A stretch of DNA of 64,000 bases from Acheta domesticus (taxonomy: Eukaryota > Arthropoda > Insecta > Orthoptera > Gryllidae). The stretch spans positions 131,004,997-131,068,996 of the forward strand of contig JAHLJT010008756.1 in NCBI GenBank assembly GCA_031308135.1, written 5' to 3'. The notes beneath the pieces are model-generated. The model saw only the letters and a list, made by a program, of their open reading frames with translations, was not told the origin of the DNA and searched no databases. Shown in pieces: positions 32,226 to 42,100 of the stretch (its first letter is position 1; each line of letters starts with the position of its first letter). Position numbers and translations under genes: made by a program.

Positions 32226-32239
32226 TTTAAAAAGTATCA

Positions 32240-32340
32240 ATTTTATCATCAGCATTATTATTATCATTACTATTATTATTTCTATTATTATTACTCTTAT
32301 TATTACTATTATTATTCTTATTATTACTATTATTATCGTG
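32240..32340. repeat. (TTA)n trinucleotide tract
   Basis: ATTATTATTATC and TTACTATTATT units over about 100 bp. Confidence 0.85.
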
Positions 32341-34055
32341 AAATCAAAAAATGGTATTGTTGTAAAATGGTATAGATCATGTTCTGTCATCTCGTAAGCG
32401 ATGAAGTAATCTCTAACTTTTCCCGAGTTTCTGGCCTGTTTGCAATAGACTGTTCTGAGCATTGTTGGAAACAGACGACTGCATCTTTCTAATATTTTAA
32501 ACTATTGATTTTTCCTCTTATCTGAGTTCCACGAGATTTAAAATGCACGTTTCTTTTGTGATATTTTTCCTATCTGTTCTTTCGAGTATTAGGTAAGCAG
32601 TAGTCACTTCCATAAATTTCATTTGTGTTTATTCTAGTGCACGTTAGTCTCACCATATGATAGCCTAATACTATCAAAATTCGTAAAGAAGAAAAGTGTA
32701 CTTAATTTTTATATTGTGAGCCTAATCGAATTCTTAATGTGATAACCCTTTCACATCGGTTGTTGCATCAAATCACAATATAAGTAAATTACAATCATGC
32801 AATAGGAAAGTAATACACCCAGTAAATAAAACCTCCTTCCGTGAGGTGTGAAATCTTAAAACACTGTAAAATAGTCGGCTTCTAAGAGGAAAAAATGAAA
32901 GTATTCGTTTCTAGCCAAAAAGCTCTTAATCGATTATTAGAATGAAGGTAGTTTTAATTTTGTATAGAGTGACAAACATACAATAGATAAAAATATAATT
33001 TTTATTTCGGGAATAACTTTCGACGAAGATTTAACTAACGGTATTTCATACTAAAGAACAAATTATAAAATCATTCTCTCAAAAGTTATTTTTTTCATCT
33101 CTTATTTCTTACGAATTTTATTTTTTAAGTTTATTAAAATGTAAAGTAAACAAGTTCTTGCATTGCACAATTTAACTTTTGGACTACTTGCCGCCCTCAC
33201 TTCATGCGTTCACATTTAACCTCCCCGGTTTCATGAGAACCAATGTTTGCCACGTGACAGGGGCTCTTACAACTCCGACAGAGAAAAAGGAACTTGAATT
33301 ATTTCCCATTTGCACGCGAAGTGATTCATTAGATCTTTTCCTCTGAACATCTGACATTAACCTGAACTTTCTCTTCGCCCCAGAAGAAAAACGTGGGTGA
33401 TGTTTGTCTCCCGGCGGGTGGGCCCATTCTGGGACTGGAGTATTGTAGCAGGGTGCAGGTTGCGAGTTGAAACCTCTCGTCGCTTCTTTCTGCTTGCAGA
33501 GTGACGCACACTTGAAAGGAAACGTTAAATGAAATGGGATGTAACAAAAAGGATACGGTTCCTTTTTTAAGTGTTTACTCCATTTCAAACTGACGACACA
33601 TCTGCAGAATACCTTAGATGCTTACGTTCGTAAACTAAATATAAATTTGCTGTCTACATTTAATTCACCTCGAAGTATTAACAGTTATAATAAAGTATAG
33701 TGATGAAAACAAATGAGCATATAATAATGAGGTCCTTCCATTTTGAGGTCAGTTTAAAAGTTGAATTTTTCTGTTTTACGACACATGACAGGAAATCCAA
33801 GAATTCAAATTTCTTGCTGATAAATTAATTGTTGTTGATGATATTGTGTTGATTATACGTGCATTTTAGTGATTTATTTTCAACTTCAAAATGTTAATGT
33901 GCGCGTATTATCTGATGATTTTATAAAAAGGAAACTAACACTTCATGATTTTGTCCACGAAAATAATAAAAAGGAAATTTTTGACGTTGCACTTAGAAGA
34001 TAATATTTTGTGCTTGTTATTTATTATCGCTATTGATGTTGTTATTTCTTTTATT
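32341..34055. other. AT-rich DNA, nothing recognised
   Basis: Mostly AT-rich. 33200-33600 is less AT-rich and carries a 128-codon minus frame with no recognised motif; a CTTTCTGCTTGCAG acceptor-like string occurs near 33500 without an accompanying frame I can support. Confidence 0.35.
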
Positions 34056-34056
34056 G

Positions 34057-34400
34057 CAATTTTTTATTTGTTTATAGTCGCATCGACAGCTAGGTCATTA
34101 GCGACCTTTACATTTACCGAGTTTACATCCTATATACAGTTAAATACACCAATTTGTTTTAAAAAGTTCATAACTTTGTACACACTGTCAACATTGTCTA
34201 AACAATTCTTCATGTTACTAGGCAATCCACTTCTGTCACATTGGTAATCTTTGCATTATTTTAAAATATGGAAAATTGAGATTGTAGTCCCACATTTAGG
34301 GCACCTGTTCACTGGTGTTTTGGTATTATTATTACAGCATCTTACTTGAATTTATTTGCTTAAGCATTTCTTAAATAATTTGGAATACAGATTATGCATC
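34057..34400 (-). mobile_element. LINE (non-LTR retrotransposon) 3' end
   Basis: On the minus strand, a coding remnant (34130 to about 34400) ends in TAG (34130-34132), followed by a 3' untranslated tail with AAGGTCGCTAATGACCTAGC, TGTCGATGCGACTATAAAC and AAATAAAAAATTG. The tail core GCTAATGACCTA-GT-GATGC is shared with SINEs at 6.4 kb and, more loosely, 35.4 kb and the AATC-tailed family. Confidence 0.65.
34130..34400 (-). pseudogene. C-terminus of a LINE reverse-transcriptase ORF
   Basis: Read in one frame with two in-frame stops, the peptide contains NRCPKCGTTISIFHILK, a stop, then CKDYQCDRSG, giving the C-x2-C-x7-H-x4-C pattern found after the RT domain in many non-LTR retrotransposons. 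The last part, VYKVMNFLKQIGVFNCI, resembles the common ending with a V..FL..-G pattern. The RT catalytic domain lies outside the surviving part. The I/Jockey-like clade is a guess. Confidence 0.6.
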
Positions 34401-34655
34401 AATAAAGTATTATTAAATTCTTATCAATAGTAGCGGTTAATCTTAGATTTTGTTTACGGGTTGGCTAAATTCCCCAATAATTTCACTCTTAGTGTAATCA
34501 GGAGTGTCACGAGTCCATGAGTCACGAGTAATCACGAGTCCACGCGGGTTGTTTTGATCCAGACGATCAACTTGTGATATTTTCAAAAGAAAACAATATT
34601 ATTTAATAAAACACAAATAAATCTCGTTACGATAAGAGCATTTATCCTTCCCTGT

Positions 34656-34859
34656 TCATTTCAGTTCAAGTCGATGGTTGGCAAAGAGGGAATTGTAAAA
34701 TATATGAATGTCACCTTCTTCATTACCACAAAGCAAACAAATTTCACTGCCACCCACGACCTTCCATCTCTTTTGCAGAGGACCTGGAAACTCTCGTTTC
34801 GCGAGGAAAATGTATAAAGTTCCCCCAAAGTTCAGAATTTCCTTTAAGGTGATAAAGTA
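34656..34859 (-). pseudogene. Second LINE RT C-terminal fragment
   Basis: A minus-strand frame, open for 67 codons to a TGA (34656-34658), reads FLAKREFPGPLQKRWKVVGG and then ICLLCGNEEGDIHIFYNS. This fits the basic LRxGxF-x-QRW region and C-x2-C...H zinc motif near the end of non-LTR reverse transcriptases, but the expected final cysteine is replaced. It differs from the 34.13-kb fragment, so two elements are represented. The next upstream codon is a stop, so it is broken. Confidence 0.45.
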
Positions 34860-35313
34860 TCATCGTTGAAGAGTAACAAGAATAGAAGTGAAAGTTGGAG
34901 AGAAGATTAAGACGAGAAATGGTTTGAAATGTTATGAACTGAATCGAAATCTGTTTATCTGGTGCTCTCCTTCGTGTCCGCTTTCATTTTTCGTAATTTC
35001 TCTGCGTTTGTAAAACAACATAGGAAACACACATGACATTACACATAACGGATATCACCAGTTACACATCATCTCGTGCTGATAATTTAATGATACATCT
35101 GCAGTGATCATTTAATGTAAAATTGACAACTGTATTTGATCTGAAAAAAAACCCACCAGAGATGTTAGATATTTATAGTATAAACGATTATATTGAATCG
35201 CTAAATATTCTTTTTAATTTCTCGTATGCGTACTGCAGAGAGGGAGGGGCAGACGGACTGTGCCCTCCCTGAAAATTTCGAAAGAGGCTCCGTAGCACTT
35301 ACAAACCCTTTAA
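34860..35313. other. AT-rich DNA, nothing recognised
   Basis: Could be further degraded LINE sequence, but no motif is visible. Confidence 0.3.
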
Positions 35314-35537
35314 CCGGCCTTTATAGCCGAGGTCGCTAAGTCTAGAGGCTATAGCTGCCTCGACGCGAAGAATCGCGGTTTCGAATCCTGTCTTGGGCAT
35401 GGATGTTTGTGCGTGTTTGTGTTGTCCGTACGAGTTCTTTCTATAGTTCCCCTTGCAGTTGAAACAAACACAATGGTCGCTATACGACCAAGTTAACAGG
35501 CTGTTAAAAAGTAACCTTAAAAATTAAATAAAAAGCA
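35314..35537 (+). repeat. tRNA-derived SINE, second family
   Basis: The head TTTATAGCCGAGGTCGCTAAG and B-box GCGGTTTCGAATCCTGTCTT are tRNA-like. The body GGGCATGGATGTTTGTGCGT and the end GGTCGCTATACGACC, AACCTTAAAAATTAAATAAA follow. It is about 224 bp with an A-rich tail. The AACCTTAA in the tail matches the site where the piggyBac-like element sits in the 6.4-kb SINE. Confidence 0.75.
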
Positions 35538-35539
35538 CT

Positions 35540-36829
35540 TTATTTCCATAAATATGATCAGTTCCTGATTTTCTTATTTTTTAAGCTGATACATTGGGAG
35601 AAGTGATGCAAGAAATTTGGGAACCCCTGCGAACCGCTTGGCAACCCTGGAAACGGTTCAATATCTAATCAGTTGGGTTATCAATATTTTATAATTTCAT
35701 TCTCCTTGTAGTATATTTTATTTATTTTAGAGCAAAACGTATATCACATGTTTTAAAAAAAGTTTTATGGAAAAGTGGACAAGAGGGGCCCAGTAATGTA
35801 GTGTTCCCCATTCTTGTTTTTGGGTGCGCACGCCTGTGAGTAAGAGTAAGGAAGTGCTGTTTAACACCCCAAGTTTCAAAATATTAGTAGTTTTCGAAAT
35901 CATTTGAAACAGATTGTGAAGCAAATTAAAAGCAAATTCCTGGCGCAATGTGACAAGAACTTTTGTGAAGAATCACTAGCCAGATTTGTGCAGAATCTAC
36001 ATATTTTTTGTTTGGGACGTCACTGTGTTCAAGTGATTGTAGTACACCAGAGTAACTGACCGTAATTTGATGTTATATTAGACTGGACTTCTTTGCAGTT
36101 GTGAAAATTGCAGTGCAGGATGGTCCAGTCACTGACTGGTGATTATCAATTGGAATGCTCATTGGTTTAGAGGTCGAAGGTGGGTGGTGGCGAGAAATCT
36201 TAATCTCGTTGATGGGCAGATGAGTGAATGTCTCGACGACTGGTGTAGATAAGATTGACATTTTTGAAATGAGGGTCTTCAAAAGTATTATTACCGAATT
36301 TTAAACATCAATTTGATTTTTATATTTATTTTAAATTAGTTCATTACTTTGATTTTCAGTATGAACTCATTTGTATATTGTTTCATGTTCCTTTGATTTC
36401 TTGCGAAAATAAGCTCTTATTTGGCAATATGAATAATTTTATTTTCAACTGAATAATTTTATTTTCAAATTCTTTGGAGTAACACAGTTATTGTATAATC
36501 TGGAAAATACATTTCTAATGAAACTTTTTCGATGACACACAGCTTTGCTTTAACTTTCTTTCATTAAATACGCCATGGTTTAAGCATATAATACGTTAAA
36601 ACCCATGATGTAAGCGTCATATTTTATTACAAATTTTCAATTTCGGAAACAACTAATACGCAATTTTTTGAAACATCTCACGTATTAATATTTACATTAC
36701 TGTTGTATTTTTGTCCATTCCACCCATGGTAGAAAGAAATGTGTGGGCTCTTGCGCATCGTATTCGATTTCAACCAATGAGCTTCAGGTACCAGGAGCAT
36801 GGGAATGGGGTGTTGTTGACGTAATTACA
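35540..36829. other. AT-rich DNA, nothing recognised
   Basis: No feature identified. Confidence 0.35.
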
Positions 36830-36928
36830 TGAAGTAATAAAAGAAGTCAGTTCCGCCAACTTATCACCGTCGAAAGCTCTCTGAATAAATATATTAAGCT
36901 GACGGAGACGATTTCTTTTATTACTTCA
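36830..36928. repeat. 99-bp imperfect hairpin with 33-bp arms
   Basis: Arms at 36830-36862 and 36896-36928 both begin TGAAGTAATAAAAGAA when read inward and pair over 33 bp with about seven mismatches; the loop is 33 bp and contains AATAAATA. This may be a small MITE. It lies about 200 bp upstream of the candidate first exon. Confidence 0.65.
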
Positions 36929-37109
36929 CTATGCCGGCCAGTTTGTATCAAAATATTTGCGGGAATTTCACAGGCCAAAATTATCACCTTGTTGTAAACC
37001 ATTGAAAAAGATACATGAAGCATTTTTTTAAAAATATTGCATCTTTTATTTCAGTTACACCTTCTTGGTGTTGTGTTTCGTTGAAAATTGTCACTTTATG
37101 CCACTTGCA

Positions 37110-37150
37110 AAACGTTCCTCAACTCTTCCCGCTCTCCATGCAACATGGCG
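37110..37150 (+). promoter_or_regulatory. Possible TSS region with YY1-like ATGGCGGC
   Basis: A pyrimidine-rich stretch (CTCAACTCTTCCCGCTCTCC) resembling a TCT-type initiator is followed immediately by CAACATGGCGGCC, which matches both a YY1-type motif and a good start-codon context. It marks the transition from AT-rich DNA to a 1.5-kb CpG-rich block, as expected for a CpG-rich promoter and first intron. Confidence 0.3.
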
Positions 37151-37204
37151 GCCAGCGTCTGGCCTGGCTTTTCAAACGAAGTACCGTCTGTTGTGGTTCG
37201 TGAT
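37145..37204 (+). CDS. Candidate first coding exon, unrecognised protein
   Basis: ATG at 37145 in the context CAACATGGCG opens a frame of 20 codons, MAASVWPGFSNEVPSVVVRD, that ends exactly at a strong 5' splice site (GTAAGC, 37205-37210), phase 0. A MAAS-type start at the border of a CpG-rich region is typical of a housekeeping first exon. An upstream ATG at 37138 is out of frame. I do not recognise the peptide and found no second exon, which could lie far downstream or outside the window. The alternative is chance open sequence with a donor-like string. Confidence 0.3.
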
Positions 37205-37210
37205 GTAAGC

Positions 37211-38697
37211 TGGTGCTGCGCAGAACGTGCGAAAATCGGTGCACCGGAGGAGCGCTCCCGTCTCTATCCTGACTTCGACCTCTGCCCTGACGCCCTAACA
37301 CCGCCCTCGCCCTCGCCCTCGCCCTCGCCCTCGCCCTTCGCCCTTCGGCCCCGGGCGGCCGCCGTGCGCTGCGCGCGAAGCAAGTTTTACAATAGGCGCC
37401 CGTTCCCGCTCCTGCTCCTGCTCCTCCGCCGCGTCGCCTGTTTGTGCAGCGCCGCCGCCTCTGTTGACCCACGGCCACGCCCCCCTCTTCCCCCGCGCCG
37501 CCCTGCCCTCTTGCCCTCTGCGCGAGATTGCGGCACCGCGACGACCCTTTGCCCTCCCCTCCCCCCCTCACCCCTCCCCCCTCCCCCGCGCCACTTCTCG
37601 TCGGCCACACCTCTCTACTTCTGCCCGCCCCGTCACGCCCCGCCGGACCCCGCACCTTCACATCTGCCCGCCCCGCCAAGCCCTCCCCGCCTCAGCCCTC
37701 CCCGCATCAGCCCTCGTCCCACACCGCTCCGCCCCGCACCCCTTCTCATCGTCCGCACCTCTCCACTTCTGCCCGCCCCACCAATCCCACCTCGCCCCGT
37801 CACACCCCGCCGCACCCCGCACCTATCCACTTCTGCTCGCCCCGCCAATCCCTCCCCGCTCATCCCTCTCCCCCGCCACGGCACGCCCCGCCGCGCCCAG
37901 CACATCTCCACAGCTGCCCGCCCCTCCAATCTCTCCCCGCCTCAGTCCTCTCCTCACACCCTCCGCCTCTCCCCACTCTGCTTCTCTCCTCACGCCTTTC
38001 TCCGCTTCGCCTCTCTCATTTTCGCCCCCGCACCTCCTCCTCGCTCTGGTTCGCTTCCCTCACCCGACTCCTGCCCGTTCCCCTCCGTCCCGCCCCATCC
38101 TCCCTCGTCCAGTCCTACTTCTCAGTCGCCGCTCCGCTCCGCCAGTCATCCTCTCTCGCATGGCCTCGCATCTATCCGCCATAATTCGTCCTGGCATTGC
38201 CTTGCTATTCCATTCTCCGTCTTGCCTGCTGTTCCGCACTCCACTCGGACTTTGTTCCGCTGGTTCCGCCGTCCCGCCCCGTCTCCCCGCTCCGTCCTGC
38301 CCCTACTCCTCTCAGATTCACCCCTCCCCGGCCGGCCCCGCCCCGCATCGCCCCGCCTTGCTCCGCCTCGCCCAGCCCCGCCGAGCTCCGCCCCGCCCGC
38401 TCCGCTCGCCCACCTAGCCCCGCCGCGCTCTGCCCCGCCTCGCTCCTCCCCGCGCCGCCCCGCCCCAACCCGAGTCACCCCGCTCCGCCCCGCTCCCCCT
38501 CCCCTCTTCGCCCCGCCCCACACACCCCTCCCCACACACCCCGTCCCACACACCCCGCCCCGCCCCTCTCCGTCCCGCCCCACCCAGCCCTGCCCCGCTG
38601 TACCTGGCGCCGGGTCGCGTCGCAGCTGTCGCCGTCGCACTGGGTGGCCGGCGGAGCGCGGCGGCTCGAGAATTCAGTCGCCCACTAGATAAGTTTC
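37211..38697. other. C-rich CpG-containing island
   Basis: CCTCGCC hexamers (37300-37340), a CpG-rich complex part (37340-37470), then about 1.1 kb of CCCCGCC/CTCCGCC low complexity. Very long Pro/Ser/Arg frames (up to 534 codons) follow the composition and are not called. If the exon at 37145 is real, this would be intron 1. Confidence 0.5.
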
Positions 38698-38844
38698 CAC
38701 ATTAGGGACTCCGCGCGTTCGCAGATGCTGTAAAGAGGTGCAGAGTGATGGAGAGTGATACGAAACTTAAACTGCGCATGCGCAGAATATCGATAGTGCT
38801 TTCGATTATTTTAATGTGCGAAGCTGCAAAAACTCCCTAATGTG
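38698..38844. repeat. 147-bp segment with CACATTAGGGA inverted ends
   Basis: Both ends, read inward, begin CACATTAGGGA; the similarity extends loosely to TTCGCA. It may be a short MITE, but no target duplication is clear. The segment carries the promoter-like motifs listed separately. Confidence 0.6.
38780..38800. promoter_or_regulatory. NRF1-like palindrome next to DREF-like TATCGATA
   Basis: TGCGCATGCGCA, a perfect palindrome matching the NRF1 consensus, is followed four bases later by TATCGATA, the insect DREF core. Both are typical of housekeeping promoters. They lie at the edge of a C-rich island, but no exon was recognised nearby and they may be carried by a repeat. Confidence 0.4.
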
Positions 38845-40055
38845 AAGCATCTTAACCGTAAGCTACTTTCGAGCCACTGTACATGCACCAACTCGATTTC
38901 GAACTCCGTGTAATGGCGGAGCGAGCTAATCCCCCGGATTGAGTAGGCGACTTACATCGCATGCTAATCGATCACTCGGTCACGCTATATCGAATTTGTT
39001 CCCAACTGTGATGGCAGTGTGTGCACGTTACCAAGATGTATCATCATGTTGTGGCATTCATCTGAAATAATCTGTATGTACGATATTTGCTATATTTTTT
39101 CTTAATTTAATATTATATAATAACTAGTGAACCTGACATTGCCTCGCTATTGCAATCTATTACTCTGCACACGCTAATGGTCACGTGATTGTTAATTACG
39201 TTTAATGTTACGCTATGCAAAAAATTTTTAATAGATGAAAATCTTTTTCGCGAGTGTGTCGCTATTTTCTGGTTTGGACATGGTTGTCAAGTAGCTTTTT
39301 GTTAATATGTTCTCCTTCAAGTTTGGGCATGCATTCGCAGTGGCACTGTCGTTGAGAAATTTGAATTACTTTTTCGATATAATGTTTAATTAACAATTCT
39401 GACCGATATTCCTTAATGTCCTGGGCAGAATATGCAGCGAAGACGTGCGTAATACTTGAGAAAGCGGCGGGTTGCGTAGATCTTCTATTCAGGGGAAATT
39501 TAGTCGGAATAAACAGCAACAGACATGTTGTACTATGCCTATATTGCTTGCGCAAGTGCAAACAAGTTGAAAAATGTTTATCGCAATCGTATGAACGGTA
39601 GGGAAACGCATAAAATACTAGCAAACAAATTTTGTTTTTGCAACAAATTACAATTCGTGGCTACATTTGCAAATAATTGCTGCAAGATTTTGAAAAGTGA
39701 GTAATTTTTTACTTTCTTATCCACAATATCAAATAGTCAACTTTACCAGTGTTTTTTATTCATTCTTCATGTGCAGAATCATGAAGAAAATTGAAAAAAA
39801 AAATCGAATTTACCTTTCTCCCCCTTCGAAGTTGATCCCATTGTGACATGTAACTGGCGTTGCCTAAATAACTGAAGTTCATGTTACTACTAACGTTTTA
39901 ATCGTAATGTAGCTTTCGATGGATAATAATATCTGCCCCACGACAATTCTTGACTTTCAATGAATGGGATTTAATAATGATTATGACCAAATCATTGCAG
40001 AATCAACTTACGTATAAAATATTGGTGCTGGTATAAACGATTTCAATTTTAATTA
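38845..40055. other. AT-rich DNA with an unrecognised 120-codon minus frame
   Basis: 39262-39624 is open on the minus strand and encodes a Cys/His-containing peptide (with DKHFSTCLHLRKQYRH). No known domain fits and there is no splice or promoter context. The remainder shows nothing. Confidence 0.3.
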
Positions 40056-41170
40056 TTTACTCTTGGTTATTGATGGGCGCGGTGCCACCGTGAGGTGGTG
40101 AAGACGCAGGGAGAGAATGAGGGGGTGCAGACGAACGGGGGTGGTGCGAAGCGGGGTGTAGAAGTTGGTGGTCTGTGCAGGTTGGGGTGAGGAACGAGGC
40201 GAGGCAGAGAAAAAGGGGCGAGGAGGGACGGGAGGTGTGTGAGGCGGAGTGTAGATAGTGGGAGGGGAAGGGCGGGGCAGGGAGAACAGGGCAGGGTGGG
40301 TCACGAGGAAAGACGCAGTGAACGGGGTAAGTGGAACGGGGTATAGATATGGGCGGGGCGGGCTGAGGAACGAGAAATAGCTGTGAGGAGGGCAACGAGG
40401 GGTGGGGTGGTGCGAAGCGAGGTGTAGCAACGAGTGGGAAACGAGGCGAGACAAAGGTGTGTCGAAAAGGCAGGCTGGGGAGAGGCAGGGTGTGAAGCGG
40501 TATGGCAGAACGAGGGCCAGAGGGATGGACTGGTGCGAGGTGTGGGGGGCGGGGCGGAGTGAGGTACGAGGCATAACAGTGAGAAGGGCGAAGAGGGACG
40601 GACTGGTGCGAGGCGGGGTGTAAAAGTGAGAGGGGAGGGAAGCTAGGCAGGGCAGGGGTTGGGCGGGGCAGGGAAGGACGGGGAAAGGCGGGGAAGGGCG
40701 GGACAGGGCAGGGGAGGCTGAGGTACGTGGCGAGGCAGAGGTGGGGCGAGAAGACGGTGGTGAGGACGGGGGTGTGAAGCGGGATGGGAGGCAGGATCCG
40801 GACGGGATGGTGTAGAAGTGGGCGGGGGCGAGGTGACGAAAGAGGCATGACAGTGAGAAGGGGTGTAGAAGTGGGTGGGGCGGGGCGGTGTGGCGAACGA
40901 GGCGAGGCAAAAAAGACAGGATCGTGAGAGGCAGCGGGAGGTGTGACGAGGGTAGGGGGAACGGGGGTCGGAGGGACGGACTGGTGCGAGTGGGGCGCGG
41001 TGGGGCGAGTGGAGTGGTGCGGTGCATCTGGCTGGTGCGCGCCGCGCGCCGGTGCGTCGTATCTCCGCTCCACACGAGCCCCGCGCGGGCAGAATTAACG
41101 CGGCGCGGGATTAATCTGTTTGCGGTCAGGAACACGCGCGCCCCATCGCTGGCGCTGTTTGCTCTCAAAA
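40056..41170. repeat. G-rich degenerate repeat island
   Basis: GGGGCGGGG, GAGGCGAGGC and GTGTAGAAGTGGG words recur in a purine-skewed + strand to about 41000; 41030-41170 is CpG-rich and complex. Minus-strand frames of 338 and 394 codons rich in Pro, Ser and His are artefacts of the repeat. Confidence 0.6.
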
Positions 41171-41578
41171 CCTCTCTCTCGCTCCAATTGCCCTTTTGGT
41201 ATCTCACAGCCTTTTTATAGGGACTTATCACTTGCATGACAGTTCTGAAACTTTAGTTTGCGGAACGGTTGCAGAGAATTGCGTTGCGTTTATGTACTCG
41301 TATGTAGTCTTTGGTAATGCTCAAGGATATTGAATGGACATAGTATTACTATCTTGAAATCATGTGAGAGACTATTCGCTTTAATATTATTTAACTGCTT
41401 GACTAGTTATATATAACACATTTGACACTAATAAGGGTATATAAACATGTTTAACATTTTGTGTTATTGATTGAAATACAAGAACTTTCCAGAGTTACAA
41501 ACAGCACGCATTTTCTCATTATCAAGCCACCAATGTTTTGAAGATAATTTGAATTAATGTTTGTTCTGTATTTTAAAT
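41171..41578. other. AT-rich spacer, nothing recognised
   Basis: No feature identified. Confidence 0.35.
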
Positions 41579-41762
41579 CCCTGGCGATTTAGCTCATTGG
41601 TTAGCCTGCTCGCTTTCCATGACGTGACCCGGCTTTGATTCCCGGTCGGCAAGATTATAGTGTGCGGTTTCCTTGCAATGCTCCAGTGTATGTTGCAGTG
41701 TGACGATTGAGAAAAGCACTTCTCAGGTCGATCGCGCCAAGTACAAACACAAACTCTTTTAA
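41579..41762 (+). repeat. tRNA-derived SINE, third family
   Basis: CTGGCGATTTAGCTCATTGG with TTAGCCTGCTCGC (A-box region) and GGCTTTGATTCCCGGTCGG (B-box region) closely resemble a tRNA but lack a proper acceptor stem. A body of about 110 bp and an A-rich CAAACACAAACTC end follow. It is not an intact tRNA gene. Confidence 0.7.
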
Positions 41763-41764
41763 AA

Positions 41765-42100
41765 GGAAATTCCAATTTTAGAAGGAATTACTAAAATTAT
41801 AGCAAAGAGCACCCAACACATGCACAACTAACTCCATGACATGCTCAATAAAATTAATATAATTTGTGACTTACATTTTCGGCACCACAACTCAAAATAT
41901 TGCAGTGTGTAATAAAATCACAAATAGACACACGAAATATCTGAAAACCAAATGGATCGTTTTCCATCCTCCGCGATGGAAATCCACATTGAATCTGCTC
42001 GCGACGTTATCAAACACACTATTCCGAACATCACATGCATTTTAAAAGTTTCGTAAAAATTCAAATGAAACGTGCATTTCGATTAAAAACTGACACGGCA
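41765..42100. other. AT-rich spacer, nothing recognised
   Basis: No feature identified. Confidence 0.35.

Noticed and set aside
37088..38692. 534-codon frame rich in Pro, Ser and Arg
   Set aside because: Product of C-rich low complexity; it crosses a strong splice donor at 37205 and overlaps equally open frames.
39262..39624. 120-codon Cys/His-containing minus frame as a zinc-finger gene
   Set aside because: Cysteine and histidine spacing fits no known finger; no supporting context.
41579..41655. tRNA gene
   Set aside because: A- and B-box are good, but stems do not close and a SINE body and A-rich end follow.
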